Assembly (NCBI GenBank): GCA_963716865.1
Contig: CAVQUF010000004.1
Span: 248,001-312,000 of the forward strand
DNA length: 64,000 bases
DNA from: AC-32 sp963716865
GTDB taxonomy: Bacteria; Actinomycetota; Thermoleophilia; Gaiellales; Gaiellaceae
Direction of reading: 5' to 3'
Of the stretch, positions 5,485 to 13,981 are shown piece by piece; within the stretch, counting starts at the first letter, position 1, and each line of letters begins with the position of its first letter. The translations under genes and the position numbers were made by a program. Under the pieces are notes generated by a model. It did no database searches and was not told where the DNA came from. It worked only from the letters and a program-made list of their open reading frames with translations.

Positions 5485-8055
5485 TCAGCGCTTGGCGTCG
5501 TTCCAGTCGGCCCCGGAGCCGACGTCGACCTCCAGCGGCGGGTCGAGCTCGTAGGCGCCGATCATCTCCTCGCGCACGAGCTCCTTCGCGGCGGCGACCT
5601 CCGCCTCCGGCGCCTCGAGCAGCAGCTCGTCGTGCACCTGCAGCACGAGCTTCGCCGCGCGCCCCTCCTCGCGCAGCCGGTCGTGGATCGAGACCATCGC
5701 CTTCTTGATCACGTCCGCCGCGGTTCCCTGCATGACCGAGTTGACCGCCAGCCGCTCGCCGAGCGAGCGCGTCTGCCGGCTCGAGGCGCGGATCTCGGGC
5801 ACGGGCCGCCTGCGCCCGAAGAGCGTCGTCACGTAGCCGTCGCGCGCGGCCTGCTCGATCGTGCGCTGGATGAAGTCCTGCACGTGCGGGAAGCGGGCCA
5901 GGTAAGCGTCGATGTACGCCTGCGCCTCCTCGCGCGGGATCTCGAGGTTCTCGGAGAGCCCGAACGCCGAGATGCCGTAGATGATCCCGAAGTTGACCAT
6001 CTTCGCGACGTTGCGCTCGTCCTTCGTCAGCGTCGCGGGATCCTTGCCGAGCACCTCCGCCGCCGTCGTCGTGTGGATGTCCTCGCCCTGCTCGAACGAC
6101 TCGCGCAGCTTCGGCTCGCCGGAGACGTGCGCGAGGATGCGCAGCTCGACCTGCGAGTAGTCGGCCGAGACGAGCTTTGCGCCGGGCTCGGCGACGAACG
6201 CGGAGCGGATCTCGCGGCCCAGCTCGGTGCGGATCGGGATCGCCTGCAGGTTCGGGCTCGTGGTCGAGAGCCGCCCGGTCGCTGCGACCGTCTGGTTGAA
6301 CGTCGTGTGCAGCCGTCCGTCGTCCGGCGAGATCAGCTCGGGCAGCGGGCCGAGGTAGGTGTTGAGCAGCTTCGAGTACTCGCGCCACTCCTCGATCACG
6401 CCGACGAGCTCGTGCTCGCCGCGGATCGAGCGCAGGACGCGGGTGTCCGTCGAGTAGCCCGTCTTGCCCTTGCGACCCGGGGTCAGCTTCAGCTTCTCGA
6501 AGAGGATCCGCGCGACCTGCTGTGTGGAGCCGAGCTGGAACTCCTCGCCCGCGAGCTCGTACGCCTTCGACTCGAGCTCCTCGACCCGGTCGGCGAGGCG
6601 GGCGGTGATCTCCCCCATGCGGTACGTGTCCACCTTGACGCCGGCACGCTCCATCGCGGCCAGCACGGCCGTCAGCGGAAGCTCGATCTCGCGGTAGAGC
6701 GGCTCCTCGCCGCGCTCGCGGACTCGCTCCAGTAGCGGGTCGCGCAGCCTGAGCGTGGCCGCGGCCCGGCGGACGAGCGTGGCGGTCTCCTCCTCCGCCT
6801 CGGGCTCCGGGACGAGCTCGATCCCGTACTCGGCGGCGAGGTCGTCGAGGTCGTACCCGGCGCGGCCGGGGTCGATCAGGTACGCGAGGATCATCGTGTC
6901 GTCGGCCGCCTCGACGCCGAGCGACTTGGCGTCGTGCGCGACGAGCTCGCCCTCGGCCTCGAGCGGCTCCGGCCGCGGAGAGACCACGACCTCCTCATCC
7001 ACCGCAACGGCGAGGCGATTCTCGTCCGCAGCGATTCCGGCCGGCCAGGGACTTAGTAACAGACTGTTACTAGGTTCCTCGCGCCACGGGACGGGTACCC
7101 CGGTCGGCTTGAGCGACGCGGCGGCTGGGACGGCGGCGTCGAGCTCGTCCACGCGGTTGAGGAGGTTCCGGAACTCGAAGCGCCGGAACATTTCCTTCAG
7201 CGTCGAGCGGTCGGGCGGCGACAGCACGAGCTGGGCGGGGTCGGACTCGAGCTCGAGGTCCCGGCGCATCGTCGCGAGCACCTTGGCGCCTCGCGCCTGC
7301 TCGGCGTGCTCGCTGATCGCCTTCGAGCGGGCCGGGGTCAGCTCGTCGACGTGCTCGAGCACCTCCTCCAGCGACCCGTACTTCGCGATCAGCTGCCCGG
7401 CCGTCTTGTCCCCGATCCCGGGGATGCCGGGGATGTTGTCGGACGGGTCGCCCTTGAGCGCGATGAAGTCGGGCACCTGCTCGGGCTGGATCCCGAGCCG
7501 CGCCTCGACCCGCTCGGGCGTGTAGACGTGGACGTCCGAGACCCCGCGCGGCGTCATCATCAGGCAGACGTTCTCCGTGACGAGCTGGAACGCGTCGCGG
7601 TCGGTGGAGACGACGCAGGTTCTGATCCCCGCCTCGTCGGCCTGGTGCGCGAGCGTCGCGATCACGTCGTCCGCCTCCCAGCCCTCGAACTCGAGGTTGC
7701 GGTAGCCGAACGCCTCGACGATCGGCCGGAAGTACGGGAACTGCTCCCGCAGCAGGTCGGGCATCGGCTTGCGCTCGATCTTGTAGGTCTCGAGCAGCTC
7801 CGTCCGGTGCACGGGCCGCGTGTCCCAGGCGACGGCGACGCCCTTCGGCCGGTAGTCCGCGAGCAGCTTGAAGAGCATGTTCGTGAAGCCCAGCAGGGCG
7901 TTCGTGGAGAAGCCCTCGCTCGTCGCCAGCTCCTCCGGCAACGCGAAAAAGGCGCGATAGGCGAGGTTGTTGCCGTCCACGAGGAAGAGGTCGGACTCGC
8001 GCGCAGGCGCGTCGTCGAGCTGCAACTCGGCTCCCGTGAGCGTCTTCGGCGACAT
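5485..8055 (-). CDS. polA: DNA polymerase I
   Basis: The 856-residue protein has an N-terminal 5'-3' exonuclease (LFLVDGNNLAYRAFFALP near residue 25; VVSTDRDAFQLV), a middle 3'-5' exonuclease-like domain and a C-terminal polymerase. Polymerase motif A (SADYSQVELRILAH), motif B (RNVAKMVNFGIIYGIS) and motif C (LQVHDELLLEAP) are intact. The middle domain lacks the DxE and YxxxD metal-binding motifs, so proofreading is probably absent, as in Taq polymerase. It acts in Okazaki fragment maturation and repair. A -10 box TAGACT (8068-8063) lies seven bases before the ATG, giving a leaderless mRNA. A 26-base palindrome-bearing element is embedded in frame at 7049-7074, in the linker between the two nuclease domains. 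Confidence 0.97.
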   Translation of the reverse strand: MSPKTLTGAELQLDDAPARESDLFLVDGNNLAYRAFFALPEELATSEGFSTNALLGFTNMLFKLLADYRPKGVAVAWDTRPVHRTELLETYKIERKPMPDLLREQFPYFRPIVEAFGYRNLEFEGWEADDVIATLAHQADEAGIRTCVVSTDRDAFQLVTENVCLMMTPRGVSDVHVYTPERVEARLGIQPEQVPDFIALKGDPSDNIPGIPGIGDKTAGQLIAKYGSLEEVLEHVDELTPARSKAISEHAEQARGAKVLATMRRDLELESDPAQLVLSPPDRSTLKEMFRRFEFRNLLNRVDELDAAVPAAASLKPTGVPVPWREEPSNSLLLSPWPAGIAADENRLAVAVDEEVVVSPRPEPLEAEGELVAHDAKSLGVEAADDTMILAYLIDPGRAGYDLDDLAAEYGIELVPEPEAEEETATLVRRAAATLRLRDPLLERVRERGEEPLYREIELPLTAVLAAMERAGVKVDTYRMGEITARLADRVEELESKAYELAGEEFQLGSTQQVARILFEKLKLTPGRKGKTGYSTDTRVLRSIRGEHELVGVIEEWREYSKLLNTYLGPLPELISPDDGRLHTTFNQTVAATGRLSTTSPNLQAIPIRTELGREIRSAFVAEPGAKLVSADYSQVELRILAHVSGEPKLRESFEQGEDIHTTTAAEVLGKDPATLTKDERNVAKMVNFGIIYGISAFGLSENLEIPREEAQAYIDAYLARFPHVQDFIQRTIEQAARDGYVTTLFGRRRPVPEIRASSRQTRSLGERLAVNSVMQGTAADVIKKAMVSIHDRLREEGRAAKLVLQVHDELLLEAPEAEVAAAKELVREEMIGAYELDPPLEVDVGSGADWNDAKR
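7049..7074. repeat. Palindromic element inside polA (copy 1 of 2)
   Basis: The core is a perfect 19-base palindrome, TAGTAACAG-A-CTGTTACTA (7054-7072), flanked by GGACT on the left and GG on the right. The same 26 bases recur at 56196-56221 with only two differences. In polA it encodes the residues SNSLLLS on the minus strand, in a poorly conserved linker. It is AT-rich compared with its surroundings. Confidence 0.7.
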
Positions 8056-8074
8056 CTTTGCGAGTCTACGTCCG

Positions 8075-8995
8075 ATGAACGCGCCCGAGGTCGTCCCGTT
8101 CGCCGACGAGCATCTCGACGCTGCCGCGGCCCTGCTCGCGGCCCGTCACGCGCGCCATCGCAAGGTCGAGCCGCTGCTTCCGCAGCTCGCCGACCCGCGC
8201 GGGGCCGTCGAGGGGGCGTGGCGCGAGGAGGGCGCCTCCGGCGTCTTCGCGTTCGACGCGTACGTGATCGCATCGCCGATGACGGTGGCAGACCTGACGT
8301 GGATGCGCGTCGGCGTGGCGGGCCAGGCAATCGAAGGCGACCGGGAGCGGATGCGCGACCTCTACGCGGCCGCCGCGCAGCGCTGGGTGGACGAGGGCCA
8401 CACGCGCCACGCCGTCTTCGTGCCGTCGTTCGACAACGAGCTCGTGGACGCCTGGTTCCGGCTCTCGTTCGGTGCCTCGGCGGTGCTGGCGATGCGCGAG
8501 ACCGGGCCCGAGGAGCCGTTCGACGGCGGCGTCGCCATCAGGCCCGGTGGCCCGGGCGACTACGACGAGGCCGCGCGGCTCGAGGTCGTGATGTCCGAGT
8601 CGATGGTCCCCGCTCCGAGCTTCTCCGGCCTCACCCCTCCGACGTACGCGGAGGCCGCGGCGGAGTGGCACGCCGACACCGACAGCGACAAGTACGAGCT
8701 GTTCGTCGCAGAGCGCGACGGGCGCGTCGTCGGGCACACGCTCCTCTACCGCCGCCCGCCCGACCTCCGCGTGCCGGAGAACAGCATCGACCTCGCGCAG
8801 GTCTCGACCGAGCCCGAGGCGCGCGGCACGGGCGTGGGGCGCGCGATGACCGCGTACGCGATCCGCTGGGCCTACGAGCACGGGTACCCGGTCATGACCA
8901 CGGACTGGCGCATGACGAACCTGTGGGCGTCCCGGTTCTGGCCGAATCGGGGCTTCCGCGTCTGCTTCCTCCGCCTCTACCGGTCGATTCCCTAG
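8075..8995 (+). CDS. GNAT acetyltransferase, two-domain
   Basis: The 306-residue protein has a degenerate N-terminal GNAT half. The C-terminal GNAT domain has the acetyl-CoA binding pattern VSTEPEARGTGVGRAMTAYAIRWAYEHG and ends FWPNRGFRVCFLRLYR. The substrate is unknown. The ATG at 8075 is only 19 bases from the polA start on the other strand, so the two genes share a very compact divergent control region. I chose this ATG because the in-frame ORF further upstream lies inside polA. Confidence 0.82.
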   Translation: MNAPEVVPFADEHLDAAAALLAARHARHRKVEPLLPQLADPRGAVEGAWREEGASGVFAFDAYVIASPMTVADLTWMRVGVAGQAIEGDRERMRDLYAAAAQRWVDEGHTRHAVFVPSFDNELVDAWFRLSFGASAVLAMRETGPEEPFDGGVAIRPGGPGDYDEAARLEVVMSESMVPAPSFSGLTPPTYAEAAAEWHADTDSDKYELFVAERDGRVVGHTLLYRRPPDLRVPENSIDLAQVSTEPEARGTGVGRAMTAYAIRWAYEHGYPVMTTDWRMTNLWASRFWPNRGFRVCFLRLYRSIP

Positions 8996-9005
8996 GATCC
9001 GCGCG

Positions 9006-10517
9006 GTGACGCGGCTGCCGCTCCTCTCTGGAAGCCGCGTCGTGGTCGTGGACGCGCCCGAGGACGCGGTCGTCCTGCGCCCGCCGCCGCCGGGCGAGCC
9101 GATCGCAGACGTGGCCGTGGCGGTCCGCGACGCGCTGCGCTTCCCGCTCGCCGGCGCGCCGCTCTCTGCGCTGACGGCTCGAGGGGGCCGCGCGACAATC
9201 GTCGTCGAGCCGCCATCCCTCCCGCTCCCGGCCGCGCAGCAGGACCCGCGCCAGGCCGCGCTGGCCGCCGCCTCGGCCGAGCTCGAGCGGGCCGGAGTGG
9301 CCGTCGAGCGGCAGACGCTTCTCGTCGCCGGCGGACTCATGCGCCGGCCGGCCCGCCGCGAGCTCGAGAGCCTCGGCGTCGTCTCCCCCGGCTTCGCCCG
9401 GAGCTTCCAGGGGAAGGTCGAGATCCACGATGCCGAGAGCGCCGACCTGGTCGAGCTCGGTGAGGCGGACGGCGTGCCGCTGCGCGTGAACCGCGCTCTC
9501 GTCGAGACCGACCTCGTCCTCGCGGTGAGCGCCGCGGAGACGGTGCTGCACGGTGGCCCCGCGCTTCTCCTCGGCGCATCGGGCAGCGCCGCGCTCCGGG
9601 CGGCCGGCGCCGACTCGCTGCTGGAGACGCGCACGTCGTCGGGGTGGCGCCTCGGCGTCGAGCTCGAGCGCCGGCTGTCGCAGCGAGTGGCGCTGGTCGG
9701 CGCGTCGATCGTGCTCAACCAGCCGCGCCTGACGGGCGCAGCGCGCGGCTACCCGTACGAGCCGGAGGCGCTGGAGCGGATCGTGCGCTCGCCGTTCCGG
9801 CGCGGCTTCGGGCTCTTGCCTGGCTTCGCGCGTGACCGCGTGATGAGGTCGTTCCGGCGCGAGCTGAGCGCCGCCTCGGCCTTCGCCGGGCCACCCTCGG
9901 TCGCGCACGCGGAGGCTCTTCTCCGCGCGGTCGAGGCTCGCTCGGCGCCGCTCGAGGGAAGGCTCGACGCGATCTGCGTCGGCGTTCCGCGCACAACGCC
10001 GCACCTTCCGCGCGAGCGCCCGAACCCGCTGCTCGCCGCGTACCTCGGGCTGGGGCTCGCGCTGCGGCTCTGGCGCGACCACTTTCCGGTCGCCGACGGC
10101 GGGACGCTGATCCTGCTCAACCGCTTTCGCCGCCACTTCGCCCACCCGACGCAGCAGCCGTACCGCGCGATCTTCCAGGCTCTCCGCGCCGTCGGGGCAC
10201 GCGACCCCGAGGAGCTCGAGCAGGCGGAGCACGCCGCCGCGACGGACGAGCGCGCGCTCTCCGCCTACCGCGAGGGACGCACCTGCCACCCGCTGCTGCC
10301 GTTCGTCGACTGGGCCGGCTGCGCTCCGGCGCTCGGCCGCCTCGGAGCGGTGATCGTCGCCGGCTGCCGCGACGGGGTCGCCGCGCGCCAGCTCGGTTTC
10401 GTCCCCGCAGGCGGCCTCGGAGCCGCCCTCGAGCTGGCCCACGGCCGCGCCGACGGCCAGGCGCGAATCGGCTACCTCCTCTCGCCGCCCTACTTCCCGC
10501 TGCAGGTGTCGCGCTAG
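9006..10517 (+). CDS. LarA-like (DUF2088) protein
   Basis: The 503-residue protein resembles the nickel-dependent lactate racemase family LarA. Matching features are an N-terminal strand-loop RATIVVEPPSLPLP, where LarA has its substrate loop, then GKVEIHDAES.DLVELGE and NRALVETDLVLAVSAAETVLHGG in the central region. It is longer than LarA and the residues that hold the nickel-pincer cofactor are not clearly present, so a racemase activity should not be assumed. A -10 box TAGGAT (8993-8998) lies seven bases before the GTG, and its TAG is the stop codon of the gene before it. The gene's own stop overlaps that of the convergent ABC gene (CTAG). Confidence 0.65.
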   Translation: MTRLPLLSGSRVVVVDAPEDAVVLRPPPPGEPIADVAVAVRDALRFPLAGAPLSALTARGGRATIVVEPPSLPLPAAQQDPRQAALAAASAELERAGVAVERQTLLVAGGLMRRPARRELESLGVVSPGFARSFQGKVEIHDAESADLVELGEADGVPLRVNRALVETDLVLAVSAAETVLHGGPALLLGASGSAALRAAGADSLLETRTSSGWRLGVELERRLSQRVALVGASIVLNQPRLTGAARGYPYEPEALERIVRSPFRRGFGLLPGFARDRVMRSFRRELSAASAFAGPPSVAHAEALLRAVEARSAPLEGRLDAICVGVPRTTPHLPRERPNPLLAAYLGLGLALRLWRDHFPVADGGTLILLNRFRRHFAHPTQQPYRAIFQALRAVGARDPEELEQAEHAAATDERALSAYREGRTCHPLLPFVDWAGCAPALGRLGAVIVAGCRDGVAARQLGFVPAGGLGAALELAHGRADGQARIGYLLSPPYFPLQVSR

Positions 10518-11278
10518 AGGATCGCCGAGAGGAACTGCTTCGTGCGCTCTTCGCGCGGAGACTGGAAAAAGTGCTCCGGCGTGCCCTCTTCGATGATCCG
10601 CCCGTCGTCCAGCATCAGCACGCGGTCAGCGGCCTCGCGGGCGAATCCCATCTCGTGAGTGACGACGATCATCGTCGTCAAGTCGAACGCCAGCTTCTTC
10701 ATCACGTCGAGCACCTCACCGACGAGCTCCGGGTCGAGCGCCGACGTGGGCTCGTCGAAGAGCATCAGCTTCGGGCTCATCGCCAGCGCCCGTGCGATCG
10801 CCACACGCTGCTGCTGCCCGCCGGAGAGCTGCGCCGGGTAGCCGTCGAGCTTGTCCCCGAGTCCCACCAGATCGAGAAGGACCTTGGCCTGCGCGACTGC
10901 CTCCTTTTTGGGCACCTTCTTGACGTGGACCGGCGCCTCGACGACGTTCTCGAGCGCCGTCATGTGCCCGAAGAGATTGAACCGCTGAAAGACCATCCCT
11001 ATCTCCGAGCGGTCCCGGCAGACCTCCGCGTCGCGCTGCTCGTAGATCTTGTCTCCAACCTGGTGGTAACCGACCAGGTCGCCGTCGACCCAGAGCCGGC
11101 CTGAGTCGATCTTCTCGAGGTGGTTGATACAGCGGAGGAAGGTCGACTTGCCCGAGCCGGAGGGTCCGATCATGCACACGACCTCACCGGGCTCCACCTC
11201 GAGAGAGACGCCCTTCAGGACGTGCAGACGGCCGAAGTGCTTGTGCACGCGTTCCGCCTTCACCATCGGGCCGCTCAT
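10514..11278 (-). CDS. Polar amino acid ABC transporter, ATP-binding protein
   Basis: The 254-residue ATPase of the GlnQ/HisP type has Walker A GPSGSGKS, the family insertion FLRCINHLEKIDSG, a Q-loop in MVFQRFNLFGHMTALENV, the signature LSGGQQQRVAIARAL, Walker B LMLFDEPTSALDP and the switch histidine in VVTHEMGFAREAADRV. It powers import of a polar amino acid with the permease and binding protein encoded just upstream. I chose the ATG at 11278 because it overlaps the permease stop (ATGA). A longer reading through the permease gene is spurious. Confidence 0.93.
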   Translation of the reverse strand: MSGPMVKAERVHKHFGRLHVLKGVSLEVEPGEVVCMIGPSGSGKSTFLRCINHLEKIDSGRLWVDGDLVGYHQVGDKIYEQRDAEVCRDRSEIGMVFQRFNLFGHMTALENVVEAPVHVKKVPKKEAVAQAKVLLDLVGLGDKLDGYPAQLSGGQQQRVAIARALAMSPKLMLFDEPTSALDPELVGEVLDVMKKLAFDLTTMIVVTHEMGFAREAADRVLMLDDGRIIEEGTPEHFFQSPREERTKQFLSAIL

Positions 11279-12231
11279 CGCCGCTCCCCGGAGGCCTCCG
11301 AGACCTCTTCGGTCGATCGCCGGAACGTGAGGAGGTTGCGGCGGAGCCGCTGAAACGGCGTCTCGGGCAGCTCGCGGGTCGAGCCGCGGCCGTAGTAGCG
11401 CTCGAGGTAGTACTGCCCGAACGAGAGGATGCTCGTGACGATCAGGTACCAGATGCTCGCCACGATCAGAAGCGGGATCGTCTGGTAGGTGCGCGCGTAG
11501 ATCAGCTCGACCGAGTAGAGGAGCTCCGTCACGGCGATGACACTGACGAGAGACGTCGTCTTCAGCATCGAGATGGTCTCGTTGCCGGTCGGCGGGATGA
11601 TCACCCGCATCGCCTGCGGGAGGACAATTCGCCGGATCGTCTGCAAGCGGGTCATCCCCAGGCTCTGCGCCGCCTCGGTCTGGCCCTCGTCCACCGAGAT
11701 GATTCCCGCTCGCACGATCTCGGCCATGTAGGCCCCTTCGTTCAGCCCGAGAGCGAGCATACCGGCCACGAACGGCGTGATGAGCGAGTTCGCGCTGAAA
11801 TGGACGAACTGCGGGCCAAACGGGATCCCGATGGAGAATTGTGGGTACAACGCGGAGACGAAGCCCCAGAAGAGGATCTGCACCAGCACCGGCGTTCCTC
11901 GGAACAACCAGATGTAGATCCAACTAGCGCCGGTGACGAGGGGATTTGGCGACAGGCGCATGACCGCGAGCACGATCCCGATCGCGATCCCAATCGCCAT
12001 CGAGAGAGCGGTCAGCTCGAGCGTGACGACGAGACCGCGAAGGACCTGATCCGATGTGAAGTAGTGGCGGACGACCCCCCACTCGAAGCGCGGGTTCGTC
12101 GCTATCGACTTCGCGAGCGCCGCACCGAGGACGATGATGATCGCCGCCGCGACCCAACGGCCCGGATGACGGACGGGGATCGCCTTGATCTCGTCGGGCC
12201 CGATCGGTTCGGCGGTCTCGCTGGTCGCCAT
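11275..12231 (-). CDS. Polar amino acid ABC transporter, permease
   Basis: The 318-residue HisM/GlnP-type permease carries the EAA loop EAAQSLGMTRLQTIRRIVLPQA, which docks the ATPase, and about five to six hydrophobic helices. An N-terminal extension of about 65 residues including a first membrane segment (WVAAAIIIVLGAALA) precedes the standard domain. A charged C-terminal tail of about 40 residues follows it. A single permease gene implies a homodimer. It is followed by the ATPase gene (ATGA overlap) and preceded by the binding protein gene. Confidence 0.92.
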   Translation of the reverse strand: MATSETAEPIGPDEIKAIPVRHPGRWVAAAIIIVLGAALAKSIATNPRFEWGVVRHYFTSDQVLRGLVVTLELTALSMAIGIAIGIVLAVMRLSPNPLVTGASWIYIWLFRGTPVLVQILFWGFVSALYPQFSIGIPFGPQFVHFSANSLITPFVAGMLALGLNEGAYMAEIVRAGIISVDEGQTEAAQSLGMTRLQTIRRIVLPQAMRVIIPPTGNETISMLKTTSLVSVIAVTELLYSVELIYARTYQTIPLLIVASIWYLIVTSILSFGQYYLERYYGRGSTRELPETPFQRLRRNLLTFRRSTEEVSEASGERR

Positions 12232-12253
12232 CGAGCCCTATGACCTGCAGCGC

Positions 12254-13165
12254 CTAGCTGATCGCGCCGTTGATCTTCGGATTCGTTATCGCACCCTTCT
12301 GGACGCCCCACTTGGTCAGGATCGTCGTGTATGTGCCGTTCGACATCAGGACCTTCAGCGCGCTGAGGATCGGCTTGTCGAGGCCGCTCCCCTTTGGGAT
12401 CGCGATCCCGTACGGGGCCGTGTTGTACGACGTGCCTGTCAGCTTGAACTGACCGTTGGACTGCTTGACGATGTAGGCGGCGACCGGCGAGTCGGCCATC
12501 CCGACCTGGGCGCGGCCGCTGGAGATGGAGAGGTTCGCCGCGTTCTGATCCGGATAGACCGAGACCTTGACGCCGGGCTTGCCGGCAGCCTTGCACTTCG
12601 CGTTCTGGGCGGTCGCGTCGTCGGCCTGGGTCGTCCCTCGCTCGACCCCGACCGAGTGGCCGCAGAGGTCGGCGAGCGTGTTGATGGTCGGCCCTCCCTG
12701 TGCCTTGACGTAGAACGAGGTGCCGGCCGAGAAGTAGGTCACGAAGTCGACGGTCTTCTGCCGCTCCTTGGTGTCAGTGAAGGAGGACATGCCGAGGTCG
12801 TACTTGCCGGAGGCAAGCCCCGGGATGATGGCGTCGAAGCTCGCGTTGACCACGGCGACCTTGATCCCCATGACCGTTGCGAGCGCCTTGGCGAGGTCGG
12901 GGTCCATCCCTACGACCGTGTGGCCGTTCGAGGCGATGAACTCGTTCGGCGCGTAGGTCGCGTCGGCAGCGACCTTGAGCGTCTTCGACTTGTACTTGCT
13001 CGGGACCTGTGCGGCGACTGTCGCATCGGCGCCGGTGGCGGAGGTCGTGGTCGCTGTGGTCGTAGTCGAGCTCTTCTTGCTGCTACCGCCGCAGCCCGCT
13101 GCGAGAACGGCGACCACGGAGACGAGCACCAAGCCCCCGAGGAGAGAGATCTTCAAACGGCGCAT
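12254..13165 (-). CDS. Amino acid-binding lipoprotein of the ABC transporter
   Basis: The 303-residue protein has a lipoprotein signal peptide with the lipobox LAAGC (Cys25), a Ser/Thr-rich spacer and a family 3 solute-binding domain. That domain includes KVAADATYAPNEFIASNG, VGMDPDLAKALATVMG and DLGMSSFTDTKERQKTVDFVTYF. It should catch the substrate outside the membrane and deliver it to the permease. The two cysteine-containing segments LADLCGHSVG and NAKCKAAG may form a disulphide. It is the first gene of the three-gene operon, and its ATG follows a purine-rich GAAAGGATCGAAC. Confidence 0.93.
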   Translation of the reverse strand: MRRLKISLLGGLVLVSVVAVLAAGCGGSSKKSSTTTTATTTSATGADATVAAQVPSKYKSKTLKVAADATYAPNEFIASNGHTVVGMDPDLAKALATVMGIKVAVVNASFDAIIPGLASGKYDLGMSSFTDTKERQKTVDFVTYFSAGTSFYVKAQGGPTINTLADLCGHSVGVERGTTQADDATAQNAKCKAAGKPGVKVSVYPDQNAANLSISSGRAQVGMADSPVAAYIVKQSNGQFKLTGTSYNTAPYGIAIPKGSGLDKPILSALKVLMSNGTYTTILTKWGVQKGAITNPKINGAIS

Positions 13166-13240
13166 GTTCGATCCTTTCCGCTGCTGGGGAGCCGGGTGCG
13201 AGCCCCGACCTTCGTGAACTGGGAATCCTAAACGCGTGCC

Positions 13241-13981
13241 CTAGCTCACGCCGAGGTACGTCTTCTTGACCTGCTCGTTCTCGCGGAGGCGCTTTGCGTC
13301 GTCCGTCAGCACGACGCGGCCGGTCTCGAGCACGTAGCCGCGGCGGGACGCGTCGAGGGCCATCAGCGCGTTCTGCTCGACGAGCAGGACGGTCGTCCCC
13401 TGCTCGTTGATCTCGCCGATGATCTCGAAGATCTTCTCGACGAAGATCGGGGCCAGGCCGAGCGACGGCTCGTCCAGCATCAGCAGCTTCGGCCGCGCCA
13501 TCAGCGCCCGCCCCATCGCGCACATCTGCTGCTCGCCGCCAGAGAGCGTGCCGCCCTTCTGGTTCTTGCGCTCGGCGAGGCGCGGGAAGAGCGAGTAGAC
13601 GCGCTCGATGTCCTCGCGGATCTCGGTGCGGTTCTTGCGCTGGAACGCGCCCATCTCGAGGTTCTCGAGCACGCTCATGCGCGGGAAGAGGCGCCTGCCC
13701 TCGGGCGACTGCGAGATGCCCAGCTCGACGATCTCGTGCGGCGCGCGGCGCGTGATGTTCTTGCCCTGGAAGACGATCGTGCCCTTCCGCGGCTGGTTGA
13801 GCCCGCTGATCGATCGGAGCGTGGTCGACTTGCCGGCGCCGTTCGCGCCGATCAGCGTCACGATCTCCCCCTCGCGCACCTCGAGCGAGATCCCCTTCAG
13901 CGCCTCGATCCGTCCGTAGAACGTGTGGACGTCCTCGAGCTGGAGGAGCACCTCGCCGCCGCCGTCGACGGCCTGGCTCAC
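13241..13981 (-). CDS. livF: Branched-chain amino acid ABC transporter, ATP-binding protein LivF
   Basis: This 246-residue ATPase has Walker A GANGAGKS, the LivF-specific ISQSPEGRRLFPRMSVLENLEMGAF, the signature LSGGEQQMCAMGRAL and Walker B LLMLDEPSLGLAP. It pairs with LivG to power branched-chain (or related) amino acid import. Its ATG overlaps the livG stop (ATGA). It is the last gene of the first liv operon, in the order livK-livH-livM-livG-livF. Confidence 0.94.
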   Translation of the reverse strand: MSQAVDGGGEVLLQLEDVHTFYGRIEALKGISLEVREGEIVTLIGANGAGKSTTLRSISGLNQPRKGTIVFQGKNITRRAPHEIVELGISQSPEGRRLFPRMSVLENLEMGAFQRKNRTEIREDIERVYSLFPRLAERKNQKGGTLSGGEQQMCAMGRALMARPKLLMLDEPSLGLAPIFVEKIFEIIGEINEQGTTVLLVEQNALMALDASRRGYVLETGRVVLTDDAKRLRENEQVKKTYLGVS

